From positions 806,001 through 870,000 of the forward strand of contig JAUDYN010000010.1 in the NCBI GenBank assembly GCA_030407005.1: DNA of 64,000 bases, read 5' to 3'. The notes under the pieces were generated by a model. The model was not told the DNA's origin. It made no database searches and worked only from the letters and a program-made list of their open reading frames with translations. Numbering within the stretch: position 1 is the first letter of the stretch; every line of letters begins with the position of its first letter. The translations under genes were made by a program, and so were the position numbers. Positions 34,601-45,718 of the stretch are shown here, piece by piece. This stretch comes from Desarmillaria ectypa (taxonomy: Eukaryota; Basidiomycota; Agaricomycetes; Agaricales; Physalacriaceae).

Positions 34601-36985
34601 CCAGTCAAAATTGCAGGCATAGCAGAATGGCCCACTCCAATGAAGAAAAAGGAACTGCAATCGTTCTTAGGATTCACAAACTTCTACCAGAAGTTTATCT
34701 GTGACTACTCCAAAATTGTACATCCCCTTACCCAGTTAACCAGAAAGGTAGACTGGATGTGGGGATCTGAACAAGAACAAGCATTTAGACAACTCAAGAA
34801 GTTGATGATGACAAACATAGTTCTTACGATTCCCTCAGATGATGGAAAGTTCTGAGTAGAAGCTGATGCTAGTGACAGTGCCATCAGTGCCGTTCTGAGT
34901 CAAGAACAGAATGGGAAATGGAGACCCATCACCTTCATGTCAAAAGCACTCATGGTCACGGAGCGTAACTATGAAATCTATGACAAGGAATTGCTAGCAA
35001 TCATGCTAGCCCTAGAAGAATAGTGCCATTATCTCATGGGTGCCAAAGAGACCATTGAGATCTGGACTGACCACCAAAATCTCCAATACTTCTGGAAACC
35101 CCAGAAGTTAAACCACCAACAAGCTTGGTGGGTCACCGAATTAGCAGAATACCACTTTGTCCTTCAACACAAAGCTGGAACCATGAACAAGAAGGCTGAT
35201 CTTCTCAGTAGATGAGATGATCACGATCAGGGAAAGGAAGACAATCAAGATGTTGTCATCCTTTCACCAGAACATTTCCAGGCATTGATACTGCCTACAA
35301 CCGAAGAATGGACCACACGTATAAGAGACGCAACAAGACAAAAGGACCAGTGGGACCAAGGGATCGAGAAACCCCTCAACCACGAGCAGGGAATCATCCA
35401 GAAGGACGAACTCCTGTGGTATGATGGATGAGTCTATATTCCCAATGACTCTATACTACACAGTGAGATCATTTCTCAATATCATGATCACATCACCACC
35501 GGACACCCAGGAATCACCAAGACCAAAGAACTCATTCTTCGTGAGTATTGGTGGCCAAAAATGAAAAGAGACATTGAGTTCTACATCAAAGGATGTGAGA
35601 CTTGTCAAAGAATGAAAAGTGACATGCAGGCCAAGGCTGCACCTCTTCATCCCAATGCCATACCCAACACTCCATGGATGCACATTTCAGTCAACATGGT
35701 TACTGGACTCCCAGAGTCAGAAGGATTTGATGCTCTACTCATCATTGTAGACCGATTCTCCAAGAATATCCTCCTCATTCCATGCAATGAGGAGTTATCC
35801 GCTGAAGGATGCACCTTAATGCTTTGCAATCATGTATATGCAAAACATGGGATGCCACAGGTGGTCATATCAGACCGAGGACCACAATTCGTCTCAGCAT
35901 TCATAAAGAAACTTTACCAAATGCTGGACATTACACAGAATGCCTCAATAGCATATCATCCTCAGACTGATGGACAGACAGAGAGGGTCAACCAGGAGGT
36001 TGAAAAATATCTCTGCATCTTTGTCAACCATTGACAGACTGACTGGGTAGCATGGCTACCACTCGCCAAATTCGCCCACAATAACTGAGTACACTCGGCT
36101 ACGGGCAAAAGTCCTTTCATGGTCCTATACAGACGGAATCCATGACTCATTCCTGAGTCCATTCAGAAAACCAGCTTTGCGAATCCTGCAGCTGTCGACT
36201 TTACAGAAACTATGGCCAAGGTCCATAAAAAAGTCCATGACACCTTGGAAAAGGCAGTGGCACAAATGAAAGTGCAATATGACAAAAGGAAACAGTCACC
36301 ATGACAATACCAAGTCGGTGATAAGGTGTGGCTCGACACCGCCAACCTTCATCTTCCGAGACCCAAAAAGAAGCTTGATGACAAACGAACGGGACCATTT
36401 GAGATCGTTGAAAAGTCAGGGGCAGCAGCATACAAACTGAAACTGCCACCCCACTGGAAGATTCACCTCCAGTTCAATGAGAAACTGTTGACTCCGTACA
36501 TTGCACCTTCATTCCCAAATCAAGAACAGCTGCTGCCTCCTCCTCTGGACCTCGTTGACAGTCAAGAAGAATATGAAATTGAAGAAGTTTTGGATTTGCA
36601 CACAAGAAAGGTATACTTCAAAAGAGGACAACCATCCAGAGAAGTCACGGATTACTTGGTCAAGTGAAAAGGGTGGACCTGGGAACACAATTCATGGGTC
36701 CAAGAAAACGAGATGACAAATGCATTGGAAGCAATCCAAGAGTACCAGGCCAGCATAAACTGCACCATATACACTCCAAAAATCACAACCAAGGACAAAG
36801 TAGTGGTCAAGATACTGGACCACGAATACTCAGAACACAGCGACATAGCCTACCTCACCAAAAGAAAAGATGGATATACCAAGTGGATGGTTAATCCAGA
36901 TGAAGAAATATGGAAGAAACTGATTGATCAGTACTGGATCAGTCAAATCGCAACACAGTTCAACACCCCTATAGAAGAGCCTTAG
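31625..36985 (+). pseudogene. Element E pol remnant (PR-RT-RNaseH-IN-chromodomain)
   Basis: The frame starts MTSQTPKPK and passes through a Ser/Pro-rich linker, the solo LTR at 32378-32801, and a degenerate repeat array (about 32,840-33,050). Protease LDSGCTGSSIN begins near 33,359. The reverse transcriptase has VKKKDGSLRPVQDYRKLN and the catalytic YLDD (near 34,421). RNase H follows (VEADASDSAISAV), then integrase with zinc region CETCQRMKSDMQ and the DDE region (VDRFSKN, VISDRGPQF, Glu in DGQTERVNQE). A C-terminal chromodomain reads YEIEEVLDLHTRKVYF...VTDYLVK. A chromodomain directs integration to marked chromatin. At least ten stops, most at CGA-derived TGA codons, break it. Confidence 0.88.
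32378..32801 (-). repeat. Young solo LTR inside element E, 424 bp
   Basis: Flanked by ATGAC (32373-32377 and 32802-32806). It is inverted relative to E and belongs to the B/D/E LTR family. It keeps 20 CpGs by my count, including the ACGCGT that both E LTRs have lost. It is the least mutated LTR of the family in this window. Confidence 0.9.
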
Positions 36986-37017
36986 CAGTCAGGATAACTG
37001 CTTTAACAAGGGGGTAA

Positions 37018-37439
37018 TGTTATGATTTTTCCATTATCTTATCTTATCTGAATCATACTCATGACTCATCCATCTAATCTATCCACGAATCTGACTCGTA
37101 TCCAGCTACTCACCAGCTACTACCCTAATTCTCACCATCTGTCACCCCAGATGCTTTCTATTGGTTGTATGATCCTCCCAGACCACCATACTTCAACACC
37201 ATTTATGTATGGACTCTAGCATTTCATCTATATATAACGCCATAGAAATAGTATATAAACAGAGTAAACTACATAGTTGTACTCTATCTCTTGACTAAAT
37301 TCAAATCATATACTCCTTACTCACACTACACTAAAGACTGAAAGCTTCTATCTCTCAACTTGGGTAACTGTTCGAACATGTAACAGCCCAGAGGGATCAG
37401 CTGATGTCCCAAGTCATGTGCCCAAGGCGGTGCCTAACA
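37018..37439 (+). repeat. Element E 3' LTR, 422 bp
   Basis: Preceded by the polypurine tract AACAAGGGGGTAA (37005-37017). Same length as the 5' LTR. Confidence 0.9.
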
Positions 37440-37759
37440 ATCACCCTTTAAGTAGAGAGGTGGGCTCAGTCTTTGGTGCAGTGTAGTAGAAGGTATATGA
37501 ATGCAATTTAGTCAAAAGATAGAGTACAAAGGTGGAAACTACTCTACTTATATACTGAAAGTATGGTATTTATTAATAGATGAAACAGTATAGTTCATGA
37601 GAGAACAGTGTGTAGGTCAGATGGATTATGGATGAATAAGAGTGAATGGGAGCATGAATTGATGAAACTAGGGTGGTCATCAGTGAATACGTTGATACTA
37701 ACTGAGATAAGATATGTGGTGTTATGGATATAATGAAATAAGATGGAAAAATCATAACA

Positions 37760-38319
37760 GCTAGATGAAGTTCAATTGGCCTTATGCCTCCCCCTGTTGA
37801 GGTTTCTCATTAGTTTGATCCCAAAGCTGCCAAGGGTGTCCAAAACATTCATACTGCTTTATTAGATATGAGTGATACTATTGTTGTCTACACTGGTGAA
37901 ATTATTTCAAGTGATAGTGTTGTCTCTGCCAACATGTCAGATATCAAGAGATATTGATTACTGGGGAGGCTGTCCCTATAATCAAAGGACCGGGAGCTTC
38001 AGTCCTTGCAGGAACCACAGTTCTTGGTCCACAGTCACTGTATGTCTGCTTGTCAAAAACTGTTCAAGACAATTCCTTAGCAGAACTGCACCACCTCACT
38101 ATAGAGGCATGTTCATCTCAAGCCCATATCCAGGACACAGCTGATTGGATTGCACAATGAATCATCTCCATTATACTCAGTGTCACTTCCATTGTGTTCC
38201 TCATGTGGGCACTGGTCCTCCCATACTATACATGTATTGCATCCCAAAAGCCACCATTCTTGCTGATCTTCAGATCATCTGCTGCTCTACAACATGCATG
38301 TTATTATCAACAAGACAGG
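37760..38319 (+). pseudogene. Second ATPase copy, fragment 4 (actuator to DKTGT)
   Basis: Matches the intact pump from RRSSVGLTPP to the phosphorylation site. The actuator LITGE reads LITGEAVPI after a frameshift near 37,950. The transmembrane segment with the CPC metal site is deleted (ALVLPYYTCIASQKPP replaces about 45 residues). The phosphorylation motif begins NKT instead of DKT and is then cut by element A. Confidence 0.85.
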
Positions 38320-38554
38320 TGTAATAGGCCAGCTACAAGCCTGGTCTCTTTCTCCATTTCATACCCTGTTGTCACTCCACTTGTTTCACTGTTCCTGCCT
38401 TATTTGATATTGTCTATTTGATATTAGTTAGTAGTATAAAAGAGCTATGTACCACTGTAGTAGCTCAGGTTTTTTTGCAATTAACCAGCCTTTACACCTA
38501 TCATTATTTGTATCAAGCTCCTTGTGAGAGCCCATGACTTTCACCATCCTCTCA
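38320..38554 (+). repeat. Element A 5' LTR, about 235 bp
   Basis: TGTAATAGGCC...ATCCTCTCA, with TATAAAAGAGC inside. It matches the 60101 LTR with mainly transitions. The 3' boundary is set by comparison and may be off by two bases. Confidence 0.88.
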
Positions 38555-38738
38555 TATTTTTGACAGCTCCATTGGCTGTTTCTCTGCTTATTTCTATATC
38601 TATCTCTCAACTACATCTGCACTTTTTCCTCTAAACACTTCTATCTCTCTCTTTCTGTTGTATCTCTGGAAAACCTATGGCTTAATTATTTGAGGCCACT
38701 CTGATTTTGACACCTGAACCCTCTGTCTATTTACTGGG

Positions 38739-41700
38739 GTGTCTCATTATGCTTTGCACAGCTGCTGCAACACTATTGCAATAGGGCAGGTCTCACCAAG
38801 AGCAGAGAGTCTCTTGTCTGAGTTATCTGGTGAGCTATCATCAGCTGTTCATCATACTAAAATTCAGGCAAAACACAGCACTGTGAGTGCTCAGGACTCT
38901 GATCCTGGTCTGGCTGCAAGCCATGTTCCAGCATCTGGAAAAGCCATGCTGAGAAACTCCCTCTCATATATGTATATGTGGAGGAGGAGAAGTCATACCC
39001 TTCTGACTCAGAGGATAATGATAATATCAGTCTCCAAGGGAATCTGACTGCTGCAAATATTTCAAAGAAGAATTTATATTGTAGTAATATAGAAGATGAA
39101 AATGAATTTGATACATCTAGCACTAGTATGGAATCTGAGAAAGCATCAAGTAAGACAGGTACTGAGAAACCTCCCTCTGCCCAACCAGCAAGGCTAGTAA
39201 GGCTTTGCTGTACTCAGAGCTTAGATGACCTGAGTAGGCATACAGTTCACTTTAAGGAATAACATGAAACAAGAAAGCTTACCAAGGAGCAAGCTTTTAC
39301 AGTTAGAGCTGCAGAGCATAATCTGACAGCTAAACAGCATGAAATCCTGGTAAAACATCAGGATAGGATCACTTGAGAACAGATTCAAAACCAACCTGAG
39401 ACCCATAATGCAACACCAGACCCCAGTTTCTATGTTACAAAGGGAAAATTCATTGACTATAATCAGGAGATTGATGATTTGGAATTGGATATTGAGGCTC
39501 AACATGAGACACTCAATAACTAGAACCAAGTTCATAATGAGGTACAGGAATCACTTGATGGTGACTTGGATGAACCTGAAATGGAGACACATCATGATGA
39601 TGAATTCATGGCCATCAGAAAATCTTTGAAGCAGACCAAGGATTCTGGCAAGTCTAAGGCTTTATGAACTGAGAAACTAATTGGTAGAACTGGCCAATAT
39701 GATATTCTCAACATTGGAGAAACTTCAGATGAAGACTTTGACAATCCTGAACCCGAAAAACATCAGAAAAGGCCTAAGAAATCAAAGAAAAGGATTTCAA
39801 AGAAGAAGAATGTTTATGATCTTGAGCCATTGGCCAGTGCATTTGATCATCAAATGAAAGAAGTCATTCAGGACAAATCTAAGGCATCCTCCAGTAGCTA
39901 TCAGGAGTGAAGACATAGCTCTACTTGTCTGACAGACCAGCTTCTTGGCAAATGTTCTACAAGTTGGTAAATCCAAGAAGAAGCATTCAGAAAAGAAGAA
40001 AGTTTCACCAGAATGAAAATGAAAGCTTAACAAAAAGAAGAATGAGAAATGGAAATACTGGTGACAGACTAGCTCTTCTGATTCAGAGCCTTCAAGCTCT
40101 GATTCTGACTACTCATTCTCTTCTCCATCAGACAGTGATCCATCAGAGTCAGATGTGAGCTTATCAGGCCCTAGTAATAGATTATTATTAGATCCAGACT
40201 CTTTAGAATCATCAGATTTATCTCACCATAGTCATCACCATCACTATCATAGAAGGCATGGACCTTATCATTGACATGACCATAGTCATAAAAGAAATAA
40301 ATGAGGTCAGAAAAGGCTAATTCAGCCAATTCCTCCAACTCCATATGATGGTACTGCAGATGGTGAGAAATTTCACTGCTTTACAATAGAAATGACTCAG
40401 TTCTGCAAAGAAGGTCAGGTGTCTTGAGATGAACAAGTATTCTTGGCATCACATTACCTGAAAGAAAAAGCCCTCTCATACTTCATTCAGAAGGTTTCCA
40501 AGAATCATGCAGAATGGACTCTATTGACATTCTTATGTGGGATGTTCAATGCTTATTTTCCTCTGAATTATCATAGTCAACAATATGATAAAATAAAGAG
40601 ATATTATTAAAATGATCATACTGTTTTGGAATATGTTTATGAGCTTGAAACTTTATATGGACTTGTTGGAGTTACTAGCAAACATAAACATGTCATCAAA
40701 CTTTGGGATGGGTTTCAAAAAGAGATGCAACAAGAACTTCACCAGGCAAAACTGAATAAGGAAGTTCATAGTTGGCATTGCATTGTTGAAGAAGCTGAAC
40801 TTATTGAGATGGCTGATCTTGAGGCTGCACCCTGCATAAAGAAAAAGAAGCCATCACAAAAAGGTAACAATAGCTATAGTAATAGAAATAATGGAACCTT
40901 ATTAAAGAAGAATAAGCATAATAATAATAATAAAAGCTATTCTCACTATAAGAATGAACTCTGAAATAGTGGATCTGCACCATTAGGTCATTTTACAGGT
41001 CATAACCAGGCATCATCATCATTCAAAGGAGGCTCAAGCAATAAGCCTCACAATGCTGGACATAATAGAGAAGGTGGAAAGCCTTCAACATTATCCAGAT
41101 CTGGCAAGATGTTGGACAGTAAGAAAGCAGAATTAATAGCTGCTAATAAATGTTTCAATTGTGAGAAAGTTGGACATATGGCTCAGAACTGTCCTCGTAA
41201 TGATACAGTCAAGTCCAATAATAAGAAAGGACCATCAGGATTCTCAGCACATAGCATGCATTATGAATTAGCTGATGAAAACCTTCAGAATCTTGTTAAA
41301 ACTACAGAAATGGTGGATCATATCTCAATTGGAATGATGTTCATGTCTAATGAGGAAGATGGTCAGTCACAGCCCAAGCATTCATCTAATGAAGACATTC
41401 CAGACCTTGAATCTATTTTAGAAACAGATAATTTGGAAAGTTCTGATTATGAATTGGATAGGGAGTGGGTATTATGAGCACTTGGAGAACTCTATACCTC
41501 ACCTGATGTGTCTGAAAATAAGGCTGAATCTTCAGTGGCAAGCTCTGATACTTTGAATAAATCAGAATTGAATGATCTAGAAGCCTTTATTAGTGATTTT
41601 GAAAGTATAAAATGCAATGAGACCTTACCAGTTCCTGGAATTGAGAATTTTAGCCTTCCATGATCTGAAAAAGATGCACATTCCAAGGACTGCAATGGTG

Positions 41701-42475
41701 AATCATTGTACTGCTAGGCAGATAATGCAAAGGAAGTCTTTGAGTATCCAGAAACAGGATATTCAGACTTTATTTTGTATCATGTAATAAATCCTCACTG
41801 GTGTCCTAATAGCATTGGTGATTTCTATCAATATGCAGCTGAGATAAGCCTAAACTATGATGCACTATATCTAGGAGATCAGCTTCATTGGAGAGCAGTG
41901 AGCTCTTATCGCTTTGATGTGTTTTGTCTAAACAATAATATATTTACTATTATGGATACTGAATCAGAACATGGTGAACTCACAATTTTGGCATCTCTAC
42001 TTCGAAATCTGAAGTTCTGAATTAGTGCTTAGTATGCAAAGCAATGTGCAAGACTGCTTGCACTGTCATTTGATTCTGCAAAGTGGTTTAGCAAGTCCTC
42101 AGAACTTGGAGATGCTTTTATTCAAGGATTACACTTTACTCTGAGCCATGGCATCAGTAATTACCCCAACTTGAAGGAATTAGGCTTTAATGAGAGCCAA
42201 GTTTCACCCTATAATTGGTTCAGCATAATCTAAAAAGTTCAATCAGACAAGCTTATAATTATAGACCAGTCTAACCTTACAATACTTCAAATTGATGCTA
42301 TAAGACTTGAAAACCTATACTTTGATGCTATCAGATAGTTATTGAAGAACTTAAAGGCATTTCTGGCTATGCAATATGAGTCACTTCTTTTTGATGAGCT
42401 TCATTTTGAAAAACTAAAGCATGCTGAAGCTACCAAAATCAGATCTGAGCAATGGTGACTTCAAAGAATAGAAAA
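38739..42475 (+). pseudogene. Element A gag region
   Basis: A long acidic/Lys-rich N-terminal part (EEEKSYPSDSEDNDNISLQG, PEKHQKRPKKSKKRISKKKN) is followed by the capsid-like core (PIPPTPYDGTADGEKFHCF, LETLYGLVGVTSKHKHVIKL). An Asn/Lys-rich spacer and a CCHC zinc knuckle CFNCEKVGHMAQNC near 41,151-41,192 come next. After it comes an acidic linker and a segment reading HWCPNSIGDFYQYAAE and YDALYLGDQLHWRAVSSYRF, which in related elements precedes the protease. Element B cuts it at 42480. Many stops. Confidence 0.75.
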
Positions 42476-42480
42476 TGTAC

Positions 42481-42897
42481 TGTTATGATTTTTCCATTAT
42501 CTAATCCTATCTGAGTCATATCCATGACTCATCCATCTTATCAACCATCGATTCTGACTCATATCCAACCACTCACCAACTGGTACCCTCATTCTCACCA
42601 TCTGTCACCCCAGACATTCTCTATTGGACCAATGATCCTTCCAGACCATTCTCCTTCAACACCATTCAAGCATGGACTTTACTGTTTCAGCTATATATAT
42701 CACCATAAAAACAGTATATAAGTAGAGTAAAACCCACCATTGTACTCTATCTTTTGACTAAACTTAATCTATATACCTCTTACTCTCACACACTAAAGAC
42801 TATGCTTAATCCTCTAACTGGGTAATTGTTCAAATGTGTAACAGCCCAAAGAGGATAGCTGACATCCCAAGTCATGTGATTAAGTCAGTCTCTAACA
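42481..42897 (+). repeat. Element B 5' LTR, 417 bp
   Basis: TGTTATGATTTTTCC...CTCTAACA, with TATATAAGTAGAG near 42713-42725 and ATCTTTTGACTAA at 42749-42761. Confidence 0.9.
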
Positions 42898-42910
42898 TTA
42901 GTTGAAAGAT
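42898..42910 (+). promoter_or_regulatory. Primer-binding site, element B
   Basis: TTAGTTGAAAGAT immediately follows the LTR. The complement of the LTR site is TTAGTCAAAAGAT. The two differ at adjacent bases (TG against CA), as expected if both came from TTAGTCGAAAGAT by loss of one CpG on different strands. Confidence 0.6.
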
Positions 42911-42928
42911 TTTCCTACACTTCTTTTA

Positions 42929-43120
42929 ATGCTAGCCATAAAGAAGCATCTCCTCATGACCAACAAGGAGAACCAACAAGAACCTCGAACAGTTTCTCTT
43001 GGCGTTGCAATTGGCAGCACCATCCTTTTGACTTTTTTCATGGTCCTCGCCGTTCTAATCTACAAAGAAGAAATCCATGCCCTCCTTCACCAAAGGCACA
43101 CCCAACGACTCCGACTATGA
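42929..43120 (+). CDS. Element B leader ORF, 63 aa with one membrane helix
   Basis: An intact ATG-to-stop frame of 63 codons between the primer-binding site and gag. Residues 1-21 are polar and charged (MLAIKKHLLMTNKENQQEPR), residues 22-44 are a strong hydrophobic helix (SLGVAIGSTILLTFFMVLAV), then a charged tail KEEIHALLHQRH. Elements E (28839) and D (28257 on the minus strand) keep the same pattern despite stops. It is short, sits where no Ty3/gypsy protein is expected, and has no signal-peptide cleavage pattern, so a single-pass membrane peptide is the simplest reading. Function unknown; a fortuitous frame is possible but would not explain the shared sequence. Confidence 0.6.
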   Translation: MLAIKKHLLMTNKENQQEPRTVSLGVAIGSTILLTFFMVLAVLIYKEEIHALLHQRHTQRLRL

Positions 43121-43145
43121 CTCTGACCTTCTCAGCACCCAGAGA

Positions 43146-45593
43146 ATGTCCTTCCCCAGGAGCTACCCCCCGCCTGACTGGGACAATGAGAGGCAATACC
43201 ACTCATCCATCCCCGAGCCTGCTTTGCAATTGTGTCCTCCTCCAAGGGGATGACTGATGATGAGAGGCCCCCAACTCCAGGGCCCTCCTTCACCTGCATC
43301 CATAATGCACAGGCAGTTTTACTCAGGTACCAGATGGAATGACCCACCCCCACCCCAGCCCAGGAATATGCATGGGACATTCAGTCTCAGATCGATGATG
43401 CCCTGCCCCCATACTCCAGTCCTCCCTCTTGTCCCGCAACCCCTGCCCTCTGTCCCCACAACTGGCAGATACCACCTCGATTCTGCTCCCCCTCCTCCGA
43501 CAGCGACAATGGGTCCTACCATGGACCCCAACACTCCAATGATCCCAGCATGGATCGAAACCACCCATATGGGCCCTAGGCCCATGAAAACAATTGGCCC
43601 CAAGGAGGAACCAATTCCACTTCCTCCCTCCCCATCATCGAGATCTCTGATGAGTCCAATGGGGAACTTGACACCCTGACCCCAGCCACTCCCTCTGCCC
43701 CCAACAATCCCTTCAACCCAAATGGGAGGGATTACATCTGGCCAGACCTCTCTGAAGTCGATTGGAGGTTATTTGGCCCCTTCTGGACTGCCGCCTGGGA
43801 AATTTGATGAAGGGACATAGAAGCAAGAGACCTCTGGGATGAGCCCAGACCTGAAATGGATGAGTGGCTGGCACTCAACCAAGGAGACCCCATTTGGGGC
43901 CCAGATGCAGCCACCATTGTTTGCACCTGGATAGGTGCAAACCGGGACTGAAACATATTCTGCCCCTCAGCCAGGGATAGATTTCCAGGGCTTCGAGCCC
44001 AAGACAAGAATGAGCAGAGGGAGCTGGAATGCTCCCTACAACACTTATGGTGACTGGAGGTCACAAGAGAGGAGTAGATGGGGCCAGGGGCCCCAATACA
44101 ATACATTTACCTATGATACAGGTTACTATGGTGGGCTGGGATATCACCAGCCTCAATATGAAATGATTCTGGATTATTCCCCAGACACTCCAGTTGCAAA
44201 CTCATGACCATTACCTGACTCGCCTCTGCATCATTGGGCATGTCACTAAGGCTACCACCCCTATCAGAGTGGCAGTCTTCTCTTTGCAGGGGTGGGAGAA
44301 GACATCGAAACCGAAAATGCCCCTGTAGGAACCACCACTGCAGGGACGTCAAGGACTCCTGCCATGGCAGAAGAAATTCAGCAGCAGACAAAAACCACAC
44401 TGGCTGAAAAGGAGAAGCACATCATGGAGATGCACAAAGAGCTTGAGAGGGAGGAGTCTGCCTGGAGGATGATGGCAGATTATCTCCGCAATCAAGACAA
44501 GGGGAAGGAGCCCAACAGGGGCAGACCCTTGGAGCTGCCAAGAGGCCACCCGAGTCCCAGGCCAGATTGTTATTCAATCCCAAAACCACCTCCCGGCAAG
44601 GGTCCTCCTGACCTCATTCTCAATCCCATCAGAAATGCCACCACCAATGCCCCATATTTGGGCATCAAACTGACTCTCGTCAAGGTCCCTTCTCCGTTCA
44701 AGGAGGACCATGATGACATCGAACACTTCATAGACAATTGTATCACCTATTTTGAAGTGTTTCGACACTATTTCCAGGTGCTATCACACCTGATCCTGTT
44801 TGTGACTTCCCACTTTGAGAGAGCCACCAAAGACTGGTGGGTCTACAAGAGACCTGAATTCTGGGTTGGTGATGCCTACAATGGTACCGCTGCCCACTTC
44901 TGTTATCCTGACTGGACTGACTTCATCGACATAGTCTCACGACAATTCCAAGACCCTGCTATTGAGGAGATCCATGAAAAATGGATGTTCAACCTTCGAA
45001 TGGGAGTGCAGCCCACCTCTCATTACTTCCAGAAGTTGGAAGAAAAAGCCAAGCTAGTGGGCTGATGAACCAATGAGGCAGAGCATGGCACTATGGTAAA
45101 GGTGGTACAATTAGGAGTTCCAAGCTCCTATACCACCTTCATCTCTAACATGGGCATCAATATCCTGTGCTCATACCCAGAATGGAAGGAGCATATCTTG
45201 CACATGTACAAGGAAAGACAGTGGAAATGGGTCTTCGATCAGACCACTAGTACACCCCAGGACAGACAGAGGAAGGATTCCCATCCCCAACAACAACAGC
45301 AGCCCAGCAGCAAAGCCGCCGCTGGGGTGACAAGTTCCTCAGCTCCAAAGCCGACTGCCAACACAGGAGTGAGTCGGGATGCTGGAACTGGTCAGTGGAC
45401 AACATACAGAGGGGCAGGGAAGCCCATGGACATCAATCAGTGAAGGGCCAAGGGCAGATGCTTCAGATGTGATGAGAAAGGTCACCTGAGTAAGGATTGC
45501 CCTAGAAGAAAAGAGTTGAGGGATGTTTGATCCTTGGGGCCCACTAATGAAGTGGTGCCGGTCACAACCAATATCGAAGAGGTAAAAGACTAG
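43146..45593 (+). pseudogene. Element B gag region
   Basis: Begins MSFPRSYPPPDWDNER. A proline-rich part and an alternative-frame segment with DYIWPDLSEVDWRLFGPFWT are followed by the main gag frame (44,292 onward) with helix EKEKHIMEMHKELEREES, capsid-like core and zinc knuckle CFRCDEKGHLSKDC (45459-45500). Ends IEEVKD at TAG 45591-45593. Confidence 0.8.
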
Positions 45594-45625
45594 GTCGACA
45601 AGGGTTTGATTCCCCTTGCTTGACC
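45593..45625 (+). promoter_or_regulatory. Stem-loop after gag stop, element B
   Basis: GGTCGA-CAAGGG pairs with CCCTTG-(C)-TTGACC (one G-T) right after the TAG. A GTAAGT donor-like motif follows at 45639. Confidence 0.55.
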
Positions 45626-45718
45626 AAGTCTCAAGAAGGTAAGTCCTCGGTTTCCGTGGGTCAGACTAATTACTATAAACACAGACAATTTCCGGAAAAT
45701 ATGAATAAATATTCTATG

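Larger units (their letters stand above)
28389..37439 (+). mobile_element. Element E: full-length Ty3/gypsy chromovirus, 9.05 kb
   Basis: Inserted in the 5' LTR of element D with the duplication ATCAC (28384-28388 and 37440-37444). The LTRs are 422 bp each and differ at about ten positions, nearly all C/T transitions. Order inside: primer-binding site, membrane-helix leader ORF, gag with zinc knuckle, stem-loop, protease, reverse transcriptase, RNase H, integrase, chromodomain, polypurine tract. This is the chromovirus order with a fungal-type C-terminal chromodomain. Stops at former CGA codons disable it. Confidence 0.92.
19487..37759 (-). mobile_element. Element D: Ty3/gypsy chromovirus, minus strand, with nested E
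   Basis: Flanked by the 5-bp duplication GCTAG (19482-19486 and 37760-37764). LTRs are at 19487-19873 (3') and 28316-28388 plus 37445-37759 (5', split by element E). The internal region on the minus strand runs from about 28315 down to 19874 and encodes a leader ORF, gag, protease, RNase H end, integrase and chromodomain. Two copies of repeat X interrupt it, and the reverse-transcriptase core is missing between them. All frames carry stops, mostly TGA/TAG. The polypurine tract AACAAGGGGGTAA (minus strand) abuts the 3' LTR. Confidence 0.88.
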
